A stretch of DNA of 64,000 nt from Stenotrophomonas maltophilia (GTDB lineage: Bacteria; Pseudomonadota; Gammaproteobacteria; Xanthomonadales; Xanthomonadaceae). The notes below the pieces were generated by a model that was not told the origin of the DNA, did not search any database, and saw only the letters and a program-made list of their open reading frames with translations. Shown one piece after another: positions 57,391-64,000 of the stretch. How positions within the stretch are numbered: position 1 is the stretch's first letter; each line of letters opens with the position of its first letter. A program made the translations under genes and the position numbers. Where the stretch lies: contig NZ_CP037858.1 of assembly GCF_006974125.1 (NCBI RefSeq), forward strand, positions 2,728,001-2,792,000, given 5' to 3'.

Positions 57391-58092
57391 TCAGGGATCG
57401 CAGGTCTCTTCGGCGCCTTCCGACAGAGGTGCACCCAACCACGAATCGAATGGAAGCAGCCGCCCCAGAATGGTCTGGTACAACTGCTGCGCGCGCTGGG
57501 CGTGTTCAGATCCGGACCGCGCCTGGTACCTGCTGATCACCGGAGTGCAGCGCGCCACGTCCGGCGCATTGCGAAGCAGCGACGCCCAGCGCAGGAAGAG
57601 TGCATCGACGCGCGCCAGCCGCTCACTGTCCGGGGCCGCATGCATCGCCAGATAGTCGCTCCGCAGCGGCTCGATGTCCGGAAGCTGGCACACCAGACGG
57701 TACAGGCCGATTTCCGGTGATCCCAATGGGGTGAAGTCCAGCGCAGTACAGCGAACCCTGGTGAGGCGGGCGGCCAATGCTTCCGCAAAGGTCACGGTAG
57801 TAGTCACTGCAGGCGTGGGGAAGGCTTGGCGCGAAAGCCATGCAGGCACATCTTCGATGATGGGCTGCCAGTCGATGGTCTGGGAGGGCTCGGCGTGTCC
57901 ATGCTGCGTCCTGAGCACCTGCCGGGCTTCGGCATCATCCTGCAGGAGCACGTGTGCTTGGAGGGTGTACTCCTGTTCGGGTGACAATGATGCGCCCGAA
58001 GCACCGCAAGATATGACGCTCAGGATAAGTGATGCGACCTGCATCCGTGTTGTCGTCCAGCGAGCCGTTGCCCTTGAAATCATCATTGCCAC
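57391..58092 (-). CDS. Secreted protein of unknown function, rib-island paralogue 1
   Basis: This protein of up to 233 residues has an N-terminal signal-like segment (MQVASLILSVISCGASGASL, internal Met at residue 17). It shares with the two following paralogues the LSPEQ start of the mature part, a central Cys-x-Ala...CQLPDIEPLR block (compare CQVPDLGKVRPL) and the closing QLYQTILGRLLPF. It lacks the C-terminal Cys...HRxC...KIAP block of the others. The start could be the Met at 58092, 58086 or 58083, or the later 58044. No family is recognised. Confidence 0.65.
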   Translation of the reverse strand: MAMMISRATARWTTTRMQVASLILSVISCGASGASLSPEQEYTLQAHVLLQDDAEARQVLRTQHGHAEPSQTIDWQPIIEDVPAWLSRQAFPTPAVTTTVTFAEALAARLTRVRCTALDFTPLGSPEIGLYRLVCQLPDIEPLRSDYLAMHAAPDSERLARVDALFLRWASLLRNAPDVARCTPVISRYQARSGSEHAQRAQQLYQTILGRLLPFDSWLGAPLSEGAEETCDP

Positions 58093-58203
58093 CCTTCCGG
58101 TGCCTCTTCACAATGCAGGGACTGAACGGGCACTCTGAAGAGCCACGCTTCGATGGCGGCTCCGACATCGCGCCGCGGTGGGAGTGAATCTCGCATTTGC
58201 CTT

Positions 58204-58463
58204 CTATTGGTGCTGACGGCGCTCGAGCTGCCGGTGCACGAAGGATGCGACGGGGATGTTGCGGTAGTCGACAAGCTGGTCCTCGTCCATGGCGAGAGCA
58301 GCCGGACGTTGGCGATCACGATCTTTTCCGAGGCAGGGTCGGTTGCGGACGCCAGTTGAGCGTGAAGTCCGGGGGCCAGGGGTGTCAACGTCAGTATCAG
58401 GAAATGACACGGCCGCACGAACGGGGCCGCGCGTGGACCGCAGCAGAGCATGCAACGATTCAA
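58204..58463 (-). pseudogene. Possible frameshifted small secreted gene
   Basis: In one frame from 58463 there is a signal-like sequence (CHFLILTLTPLAPGLHAQLA) followed by SEKIVIANVRLL, after which the composition becomes noise-like (Ser/Thr-rich). In another frame, overlapping the same point, a natural-looking tail MDEDQLVDYRNIPVASFVH continues to a stop at 58204. Joining the two gives a secreted protein of about 85 residues. A single-base loss near 58290 would explain it. It lies between paralogues 1 and 2 on the same strand, and the remaining bases of this 430-nt gap hold nothing evident. Confidence 0.3.
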
Positions 58464-58522
58464 CTCCGGCTGCCATGCAGAACGTCCGAAAGCCTGTCAG
58501 GTGGCAGATGCCGGGGGGCTGC

Positions 58523-59416
58523 TCATCTGCAATCCCGGTTCCACAATGCCTCCACTCTGGGACGAAGGGCTATGCACTGCTGTACCAGCTCGGTCTCGGA
58601 AACCTCCTTGTGCCTTGTGCTCAGTGCCCGGGCCAGTTCGTGGGCGCCGGCCAGTTCCTGCGGCGCGATGCGGGCCATGCAGCGACGATGCCGATCGACA
58701 AGGTTGTCGCATTCGTCCAGGCCGGTGACGTGCATGATGGCGGTGCGCATGGTCTCGTTGGACTGGTCACGAAGTTGCATGATCAGCGCTTCAATCAGCA
58801 CCTCTCCCACATCGCGTTCGATGCGGCCGTAACGCAGTCGTTCACCCCGGTATCCATCCTGTGCGCTTTGCCAGCCGTGATCGACTGCAGAAGATACAAG
58901 CCGGGTGGAGCCGCTGATGGTGCGGTAGGGGCCATCGCGCAATATCGTCATGTACGCCTTCCAGAGTCGTTCCTGGCCTTGATCGGTTCCGCCGAACAGG
59001 GCGGCATCAGACAAGGGGCGGAGGCGCTCCACGTCACCCACGCGGCAGGTGAAGTGGACATCGGCCACCCGCGTGCCGGCAATCACGTCGTGCCAGATCT
59101 CGCTGCGCTCGGCCCTGCATCGGGAGCCGGCCACAACGTCTGACGCCCAGGTCTGGTGTGCCGAAGCGTCGGCAGCGTCGGGGCCGGTGTTCCGCTTGAG
59201 GCTCTCCAGGCGTGTGACCAACAGGCCTGGCAGCGTGAACGTGTCGGTGTCCGCATCGGCTGGCGGCCCGCCCAGCGCCTGCACGGCGCCGGTGTCGTTC
59301 TCGTACATTGCCTTGATCAGGAGATCGAACGTCTGCTCGGGCGTCGGCTCCCGCGCTGCTGCCAGGCGCAGGGGCATGGCCAGAACAATGAGAAAGCACA
59401 GGGCGTAGCGGCGCAT
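58523..59416 (-). CDS. Secreted protein of unknown function, rib-island paralogue 2
   Basis: This 297-residue protein has a signal peptide (MRRYALCFLIVLAMPLRLAAA) and a mature start REPTPEQTFDLLIKAMYENDTGAV. This aligns with LTPEQAFDLYARTLLEDDAAA of paralogue 3. Shared further on are SRCRAERSEI / SKCRATKSVI, HFTCRVGDVERLRPL / SFSCQVPDLGKVRPL and a C-terminal block CDNLVDRHRRCMARIAP / CDLLLQQHRSCVAKIAP ending CIALRPRVEALWNRDC. Paired cysteines suggest disulfides in the periplasm or outside. The start at 59416 is chosen for the signal peptide; an earlier in-frame Met at 59473 is unlikely. Confidence 0.72.
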   Translation of the reverse strand: MRRYALCFLIVLAMPLRLAAAREPTPEQTFDLLIKAMYENDTGAVQALGGPPADADTDTFTLPGLLVTRLESLKRNTGPDAADASAHQTWASDVVAGSRCRAERSEIWHDVIAGTRVADVHFTCRVGDVERLRPLSDAALFGGTDQGQERLWKAYMTILRDGPYRTISGSTRLVSSAVDHGWQSAQDGYRGERLRYGRIERDVGEVLIEALIMQLRDQSNETMRTAIMHVTGLDECDNLVDRHRRCMARIAPQELAGAHELARALSTRHKEVSETELVQQCIALRPRVEALWNRDCR

Positions 59417-59504
59417 GGTGGCACCATCAAGGCAGGGGCGGAAAGACTGCTGCCCCTGCTCTTGGCGGTCCATGCAATTTATTGCAGATGTCGATGCCGT
59501 TGCC

Positions 59505-59526
59505 GTCAGCGATGTGCATCGCTGAC
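59505..59526. other. Perfect dyad between paralogues 2 and 3
   Basis: GTCAGCGATG-TG-CATCGCTGAC gives 10-bp arms without a T-run. It could terminate weakly or stabilise the transcript 3' of paralogue 3. Confidence 0.4.
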
Positions 59527-59543
59527 GTTGCCATCGCGTCAGC

Positions 59544-60428
59544 TTACGCGCACGCGTCGGTCCACATCATCTCGGCGATCGGGCGCAGCGCCTTGCACTC
59601 CTGCGTCATCTCGTCGGCCGACTTCACCTGGGCCTTGGCCTTCAGTTCCTCGGCCATCGCGTCCACGCCGCCGATCTGGTCCGGTGCGATCTTCGCCACG
59701 CAGCTGCGGTGCTGCTGCAGCAACAGGTCGCAGCCCGGTACGCCGGTTACCTTCGGCGCGCTGGCCGCCTGCGCGTCCTGCATCCAGTCTTCGAACGGGG
59801 CCAGTGCACCGGCTACGGTGCCTACCAGGTCATCGAAATTGCCGCTGTACCAATAGCCATTGTCCTTGGCAGAGTACAGGGTGAAGGTGCCGCTGACCGG
59901 CACGCGCGCGCCACTCTGCAGTGCCTGGGTGTAGGCATCGGTGAACTGCTTGCGCGAGGCCGGGCTGGCATCGGCGGCCAGGCTGGCGGCGAACAGCGGG
60001 CGCACCTTGCCCAGGTCGGGTACCTGGCAGCTGAAACTGATGCGCGCCAGCTTCTGGTCTTCAACGTATTCGTTGTCTTCGATCACGCTCTTGGTCGCGC
60101 GGCACTTCGAATCACGCAGCGCCTTGGCATACAGCGCTTCGGTGGCCGCTGCGTCGGCCTGGGCACCGGTGCTGGCCAGTACGGTCTGCCAGGGTTCGGC
60201 CAATGCCTTGGCCAGCGCGCCCGGGGTCGGTGTCACCGCGTCCTGGCCTTCAAAGGCGGGTTTCAGCGCGTCGTTGAGCGTGCGGGTAGCAGCAGCGTCG
60301 TCTTCCAGCAGGGTACGCGCGTACAGGTCGAAGGCCTGCTCGGGGGTCAGTTGGGCCGATGCAGCGCCGGCCATCAGCGGGGCGCACAGCAGGGCGCTGG
60401 CCAGCAGGGTACGGGTGAAGGTCTTCAT
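59544..60428 (-). CDS. Secreted protein of unknown function, rib-island paralogue 3
   Basis: This 294-residue protein has a typical Sec signal peptide (MKTFTRTLLASALLCAPLMAGAASA). The mature protein is the best-formed member of the family: LTPEQAFDLYARTLLEDDAAA, CRATKSVIEDNEY, SFSCQVPDLGKVRPL, CDLLLQQHRSCVAKIAP and CKALRPIAEMMWTDAC. Six or more cysteines are in positions shared with paralogue 2. It is probably the first gene of a minus-strand unit running through paralogues 2 and 1. No domain is recognised and no function is proposed. Confidence 0.75.
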   Translation of the reverse strand: MKTFTRTLLASALLCAPLMAGAASAQLTPEQAFDLYARTLLEDDAAATRTLNDALKPAFEGQDAVTPTPGALAKALAEPWQTVLASTGAQADAAATEALYAKALRDSKCRATKSVIEDNEYVEDQKLARISFSCQVPDLGKVRPLFAASLAADASPASRKQFTDAYTQALQSGARVPVSGTFTLYSAKDNGYWYSGNFDDLVGTVAGALAPFEDWMQDAQAASAPKVTGVPGCDLLLQQHRSCVAKIAPDQIGGVDAMAEELKAKAQVKSADEMTQECKALRPIAEMMWTDACA

Positions 60429-60522
60429 GACGGTGTTTTCCTGTTCCAGAGGCGCGCAAGCCTAGCGCATCCAGCGGTACTTTCGATGGCGGCCCGAGGT
60501 CACATGGCGGTGTACTCCGGCC

Positions 60523-60550
60523 AAAAAAACGGGCCCCTTGCGGGGCCCGT
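60523..60550 (-). terminator. Rho-independent terminator of the Ax21-family gene
   Basis: On the minus strand the stem ACGGGCCCC / GGGGCCCGT with loop GCAA is followed by a run of seven Ts. It starts about 30 nt after the stop at 60581. Confidence 0.92.
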
Positions 60551-60580
60551 TCGATCGCACGACGAGGAGCGATCGTTGGA

Positions 60581-61201
60581 TCAGAAGCTGGCGCGCACGC
60601 CGACCGAGTACTGGGTGACGTCGCGGTAGCCGGAGATCTCGCCCACCAGGCCCCAGGTCCGGGTGAAGTTGACCTGGCCGCCGACGGTGCCGACCCAGGT
60701 GCCCTTGAAGTTGTTGCCGCCATCCATGTAGCCGGCCTTGGCCCAGGCTTCGGTCATGCGCGACGGCTTGCCGCGGATACCCATGGTGACGCGGCCCAGA
60801 TTGGTGTGGTCCTTGCCGTGGTAACGCACGCCGTCATAGCGCAGGGTCGATTCGGCGTTCTGGCGCACCCAGGCGGCATCGGCGGTGAAGTCCACGCGGT
60901 CGCTCCACGGCATGTGGTAGCCAATGCCCAGCTCCGGCTGGTTCAGCTCCAGCTTCAGCGAATCTTCGCCGTAATGGCGGGTCTTGCTGGTGCGCGACCA
61001 GCCACCGAACACGTAGACCTGTTCGGCGATGGCCACCGAGCCACGCAGGTAGCCGCCGTCGACCTTCGGGTCGTCCAGTGCGTTGTCGTCAACCTTGACC
61101 TGCGTCCAGCCGCCTTCAACGTAGGTGTAGCTCAGGGCGTCGGCCGAAGCCGAGAACGGGGCGGCGGCCAGCAGGGCGGCCACGATCAGCATCTTGCGCA
61201 T
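60581..61201 (-). CDS. Ax21-family outer-membrane beta-barrel protein
   Basis: This 206-residue protein has a signal peptide (MRKMLIVAALLAAAPFSASA). The mature start DALSYTYVEGGW is the hallmark of the Ax21 family of xanthomonads and Stenotrophomonas. It has alternating amphipathic strands (GYLRGSVAIAEQVYVFGGW, LNQPELGIGYHMPW, YSVGVRASF) and a C-terminal Phe typical of BAM-inserted barrels. Ax21 was once proposed as a secreted signal, but those claims were retracted. An outer-membrane or vesicle protein is the safer view. The start at 61201 is set by the signal peptide; a longer in-frame ORF would reach into the riboswitch region. Confidence 0.85.
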   Translation of the reverse strand: MRKMLIVAALLAAAPFSASADALSYTYVEGGWTQVKVDDNALDDPKVDGGYLRGSVAIAEQVYVFGGWSRTSKTRHYGEDSLKLELNQPELGIGYHMPWSDRVDFTADAAWVRQNAESTLRYDGVRYHGKDHTNLGRVTMGIRGKPSRMTEAWAKAGYMDGGNNFKGTWVGTVGGQVNFTRTWGLVGEISGYRDVTQYSVGVRASF

Positions 61202-61358
61202 GGGAATTCCTGTGAATTTCAGTCCTTTGGCGGGCCTGCCCAGCGGGCTGCCCGTGGCGACCTCATGTCGTCCGGGGCAGAATTTTAATGAAAGCTTTAC
61301 AAATTGCGAGCGACGGCCGTCACAGCTGTGGCATCCGACCCCGTTCAGCCCGGGCTGG

Positions 61359-61364
61359 TACACT
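61359..61364 (+). promoter_or_regulatory. Putative promoter of the FMN-riboswitch transcript
   Basis: TACACT about 29 nt before the riboswitch would start transcription near 61371. The -35 match is weak. Confidence 0.35.
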
Positions 61365-61392
61365 GGCCATGCCGGTTCGCCGGTACACAAAC

Positions 61393-61529
61393 GTCTTCAG
61401 GGCGGGGTGCAATTCCCCACCGGCGGTAGGTGCGCAAGCACGAGCCCGCGAGCGCCCCGGCCCACGGCCGGGGGTCAGCAGATCCGGTCCAATGCCGGAG
61501 CCGACGGTCATAGTCCGGATGAAAGAAGA
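61393..61529 (+). promoter_or_regulatory. FMN riboswitch (RFN element)
   Basis: The conserved RFN core is present in order: TCTTCAGGGCGGGGTGCAAT, CCCCACCGGCGGTA, AGCCCGCGAGCGCC, GGTCAGCAGATCCGGT, GCCGGAGCCGACGGT and ATAGTCCGGATGAAAGAAGA. The closing helix pairs TCTTC with GAAGA. Binding of FMN represses expression of ribE, ribBX and ribH downstream. Between it and ribE are CACAGGGC/GCCCTGTG (61535-61554) and a second weak CGCC...GGCG stem before TTTTT at 61578-61582, which could form the alternative terminator. Confidence 0.95.
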
Positions 61530-61608
61530 CGGTGCCACAGGGCTCATGCCCTGTGTGCGCCTGTTTGCCTTGCGGCGTTTTTCGCTCACATTCCGCGGAG
61601 AACGTTAC

Positions 61609-62235
61609 TTGTTTACTGGAATCATCGAAGGCGTCGGCCGTCTGGCCGCACGCGAACCCATCGGCGGCGATGTCCGCTTCACCTTCAACGTCGGGAATCT
61701 GCCGTTCGACAACGTGCAGATGGGCGAGAGCATCGCCATCAACGGCGTCTGCCTCACCGTCATCGCATTCGACGCCAGCAGCTTCCAGGCCGATGCCTCC
61801 ACCGAGACCCTGGGCCTGACCACGCTGGGCCAGCTGGGCGAGGGCGCGGTCATCAACCTGGAGCGCGCCATGCGCCCGACCGATCGCCTTGGCGGTCATC
61901 TGGTCAGCGGCCACGTCGACGGCTTGGGCCAGGTGCTGTCCATCCACGAAGACGCGCGTGCCCAGCGCTGGCGTTTCGCCGCGCCGGCCTCGCTGCGCCG
62001 CTACATCGCCAGGAAGGGCTCGATCTGCGTGGACGGCGTCAGCCTCACCGTCAACGAAGTGGACGATGAAGGTTTTGAAGTCGCCCTGATCCCGCACACG
62101 GTGGCCAACACCGCCTTCTCCGCCGCAGGCGTAGGCAGCGCGGTCAATCTTGAAATCGATCTGGTCGCCCGTTATGTGGAGCGGCTGATCAGTGTGCCGA
62201 CCAACGGTCAGCACCCACAGGGAGATGTCGCATGA
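61609..62235 (+). CDS. ribE: Riboflavin synthase alpha chain
   Basis: This 208-residue enzyme catalyses dismutation of two 6,7-dimethyl-8-ribityllumazines to riboflavin. The TTG start at 61609, 8 nt after GGAG, gives the family N-terminus (M/L)FTGIIEGVGRL. It has two lumazine-binding barrels (VCLTVIAFDASSFQADASTETL...LGGHLVSGHVDG and GSICVDGVSLTVNEVDDEGFEVALIPHT). It is controlled by the FMN riboswitch and overlaps ribBX by ATGA at 62232. The gene is called ribC in some annotations. Confidence 0.96.
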   Translation: MFTGIIEGVGRLAAREPIGGDVRFTFNVGNLPFDNVQMGESIAINGVCLTVIAFDASSFQADASTETLGLTTLGQLGEGAVINLERAMRPTDRLGGHLVSGHVDGLGQVLSIHEDARAQRWRFAAPASLRRYIARKGSICVDGVSLTVNEVDDEGFEVALIPHTVANTAFSAAGVGSAVNLEIDLVARYVERLISVPTNGQHPQGDVA

Positions 62236-63332
62236 ATTTCGCCCCGATTCCGGAAATCCTGGAAGACATCCGCCAGGGCCGCATGGTGGTCATCGTCGAT
62301 GACGAGGACCGCGAGAACGAAGGCGACCTGATCATGGCCGCCGAGCTGGTCAAGGCCAGTGACATCAACTTCATGGTCACCCATGGCCGTGGCCTGGTGT
62401 GCCTGCCGCTGAACCGTACCCGCGCCGCCGATCTCGGCCTGGCGCCGATGGTGCAGGCCAATACCGCCCAGTTCCAGACCAATTTCACGGTCAGCATCGA
62501 GGCCGCCGAGGGCGTCACCACCGGCATTTCGGCGCATGACCGCGCCCACACCATCCGCACCGCGGTGAAGCCCAACGCCAAGCCGTCGGACCTGCACCAG
62601 CCGGGCCATATCTTCCCGTTGATCGCCCAGCCGGGCGGGGTGCTGACCCGCGCCGGCCACACCGAAGCCGCCGTGGACATGGCCATGCTGGCCGGGCTGG
62701 AACCGGCCGGCGTGCTGGTGGAGATCCTGAACCCGGATGGCAGCATGGCACGCCGCCCGGAGCTGGAAGTGTTCGCCCGCGAGCACGGCCTGAAGATGGG
62801 CTCCATCGCCGATCTGATCGCCTACCGCCTGGCCACCGAAAAGACCGTCGAGCGCGTGGACGAGCGCGAGATCGATACCGAATTCGGCCCGTTCAAGCTG
62901 GTCACCTACCGCGACCGCATCGCCCACGACCTGCATTTCGCCCTGGTCCGCGGCACCCCGGATGCGGAAACCCCGACCCTGGTGCGCGTGCAGGTGGAAA
63001 ACCCACTGGCAGACCTGCTGCACTGGCGCCGTGACGACTTCGGCGTGGCCGCCACCGATGCCCTGCGCGCAATCGATGCCGAAGGCGCCGGCGTGATGGT
63101 GGTGCTGCAGGCCCCGCGCGATGGTGAGTCTCTGCTGGCCCGCCTGCGCCAGCAGCCGGCACCGGTGGTGCCGGGCAAGGACAAGGACGTGAGCCAGTGG
63201 CGCCGCAACGGCGCAGGCGCGCAGATCCTGTCGGACCTGGGCCTGGGCAAGCTGCGCGTGCTGGGCACCCCGCGCCGCCAGATCGGCCTGGCCGGCTATG
63301 GCCTGGAAGTGGTGGAGACGGTGACCCTGTAA
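62232..63332 (+). CDS. ribB: 3,4-dihydroxy-2-butanone 4-phosphate synthase with degenerate GTP cyclohydrolase II domain (RibBX type)
   Basis: This 366-residue protein makes the four-carbon riboflavin precursor from ribulose 5-phosphate. The RibB domain (residues 1-200) has DDEDRENEGDL, THGRGLVCLPL and the H-T-E motif TRAGHTEAAVD. The C-terminal half aligns with RibA in position and ending (ILSDLGLGKLRVL). However, it lacks the zinc cysteines (ENPLADLLHWRRDD where C-x10-C-x-C should be) and the GxEGRGIGL loop (here QAPRDGESLLARL). It should not be a GTP cyclohydrolase, so a separate ribA must exist elsewhere. Such RibBX proteins are known in proteobacteria. Confidence 0.93.
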   Translation: MNFAPIPEILEDIRQGRMVVIVDDEDRENEGDLIMAAELVKASDINFMVTHGRGLVCLPLNRTRAADLGLAPMVQANTAQFQTNFTVSIEAAEGVTTGISAHDRAHTIRTAVKPNAKPSDLHQPGHIFPLIAQPGGVLTRAGHTEAAVDMAMLAGLEPAGVLVEILNPDGSMARRPELEVFAREHGLKMGSIADLIAYRLATEKTVERVDEREIDTEFGPFKLVTYRDRIAHDLHFALVRGTPDAETPTLVRVQVENPLADLLHWRRDDFGVAATDALRAIDAEGAGVMVVLQAPRDGESLLARLRQQPAPVVPGKDKDVSQWRRNGAGAQILSDLGLGKLRVLGTPRRQIGLAGYGLEVVETVTL

Positions 63333-63335
63333 TGG

Positions 63336-63397
63336 GTAGTGCCGGCCGCTGGCCGGCAACCGCATCCCCGGGATTGCCGGCCAGCGGCCGGCACTAC
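63336..63397. repeat. Inverted pair of SMAG palindromes
   Basis: GTAG-TGCCGGCC...GGCCGGCA on the plus strand (63336 on) is followed by its inverse ending CTAC at 63397, with the spacer CCGCATCCCCGGGAT. It starts 3 nt after the ribB stop, where it could shape the transcript between ribB and ribH. Confidence 0.8.
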
Positions 63398-63413
63398 CAC
63401 ACCTCCGCCAACG

Positions 63414-63438
63414 GTGGGTGCCGACCCTTGGTCGGCAC
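63414..63438. repeat. SMAG-like palindrome upstream of ribH
   Basis: GTGG is followed by GTGCCGACC-CTT-GGTCGGCAC. Confidence 0.6.
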
Positions 63439-63478
63439 GCCCTGGGCCCCGCCGATCACGGCCGGGGCCCATCCACGC

Positions 63479-63484
63479 TAGAAT
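63479..63484 (+). promoter_or_regulatory. Putative ribH -10 box
   Basis: TAGAAT lies 30 nt before the ribH ATG. A promoter here would let ribH-nusB be expressed apart from the riboswitch. The -35 is unclear. Confidence 0.35.
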
Positions 63485-63514
63485 TACCCCCTTATCGAGT
63501 CCCCCAAGCCGCAT

Positions 63515-63982
63515 ATGAGCCACTACGAAGGCGATCTTCGCACTCCCGAGTCGGCGCGCTTCGCCATCCTGGCCAGCCGCTGGAACGCCCGCATCACCGA
63601 TACGCTGGTCGCTGGCGCCCGCCAGAGCCTGGCCGGCAATGGCATCACCGAAGCCAATATCGACGTGATCCGCGTGCCGGGTGCCTGGGAACTGCCGCTG
63701 GTCGCCGCGCGCCTGGCCGCCGCCCATGAACATGCCGCCATCCTCACCCTGGGCTGCGTGATCCGTGGCGATACCCGCCACTACGAACACGTGGCCGATC
63801 GCTGCGCCGAAGGCCTGATGCGCGTGCAGCTGGACTTCGGCGTGCCGGTGCTGAACGGCGTGCTGGCGGTGGAACGTGTTGAAGACGCCGAGGCCCGCGC
63901 AGGCGGCAGCCACGGCAACAAGGGCGAGGAAGTCGCACTCGCCGCATTGGAAATGGTCAATCTTCTGGAGCAGCTGCCATGA
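63515..63982 (+). CDS. ribH: 6,7-dimethyl-8-ribityllumazine synthase
   Basis: This 155-residue enzyme condenses the RibD and RibB products and forms capsids of 10 to 60 subunits. Motifs are [47 protein letters not shown] with the catalytic His, and [10 protein letters not shown]. It overlaps nusB by ATGA, as in related genera. Confidence 0.96.
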   Translation: MSHYEGDLRTPESARFAILASRWNARITDTLVAGARQSLAGNGITEANIDVIRVPGAWELPLVAARLAAAHEHAAILTLGCVIRGDTRHYEHVADRCAEGLMRVQLDFGVPVLNGVLAVERVEDAEARAGGSHGNKGEEVALAALEMVNLLEQLP

Positions 63983-64000
63983 ACAAGAACACCCAGGGCA
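63979..64000 (+). CDS. nusB: NusB transcription antitermination factor, 5' end only
   Basis: Only MNKNTQG is inside the window. The ATGA overlap with ribH and the conserved ribH-nusB order identify it. The remainder lies beyond 64000. Confidence 0.75.

Noticed and set aside
61202..61390. N-terminal extension of the Ax21-family gene to 61390
   Set aside because: It would add 63 residues ahead of a clear signal peptide and run up to the FMN riboswitch leader.

Overview
The window is high-GC gammaproteobacterial DNA and almost certainly comes from Stenotrophomonas, most like S. maltophilia. Supporting evidence is the SMAG-type (GTAG-headed) palindromes in many gaps, an xps-type type II secretion operon ending in xpsN-xpsD, an Smf-1-like chaperone-usher fimbria, an Ax21-family protein and the nrdR-ribD...ribH-nusB order. 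No database search was possible. Names rest on motifs, length and gene order.

Layout, left to right. (1) 1-720: non-coding, dominated by a composite of palindromes. (2) 721-4605: purL and its terminator. (3) 5045-12226: a very large trimeric autotransporter adhesin with near-regular ~0.96-kb internal modules. (4) 12384-14276: a secreted subtilisin-like protease (StmPr1 type), directly followed by the xps type II secretion operon E-F-G-H-I-J-K-L-M-N-D (14413-25110). (5) 25111-25693: a second copy of the composite repeat, then two overlapping family 2 glycosyltransferase genes and pncB. (6) 28689-34549: a small pilin-like gene divergent from a four-gene chaperone-usher fimbrial operon. (7) 34748-48719: a cellulose operon in one orientation, bcsE-F-G-R-Q-A-B-C-Z, with nearly every junction overlapping. 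(8) 48806-52678: a purine permease, ettA and an RcnB-like gene. (9) glyA, three tandem small membrane paralogues and nrdR. (10) A riboflavin locus in which ribD is separated from FMN riboswitch-ribE-ribBX-ribH-nusB by an opposite-strand island holding three divergent secreted paralogues and an Ax21-family gene.

Functionally the window combines surface and secretion systems (adhesin, protease with its export machine, fimbriae, phosphoethanolamine-cellulose) with housekeeping metabolism (purines, NAD, one-carbon units, riboflavin).

Three observations stand out. First, a 102-nt element is present four times. Each copy has a perfect 25-bp outer stem and a 52-nt core of constant length, but the stem sequence differs between copies with full compensation. 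Copies lie as inverted pairs around SMAG palindromes. Second, two genes, gspI and bcsA, each carry a one-base frameshift in a run of exactly six Gs, and five Gs would restore each protein. These are either errors in the sequence or switchable tracts. Third, an uncharacterised family of three secreted paralogues interrupts the riboflavin locus.
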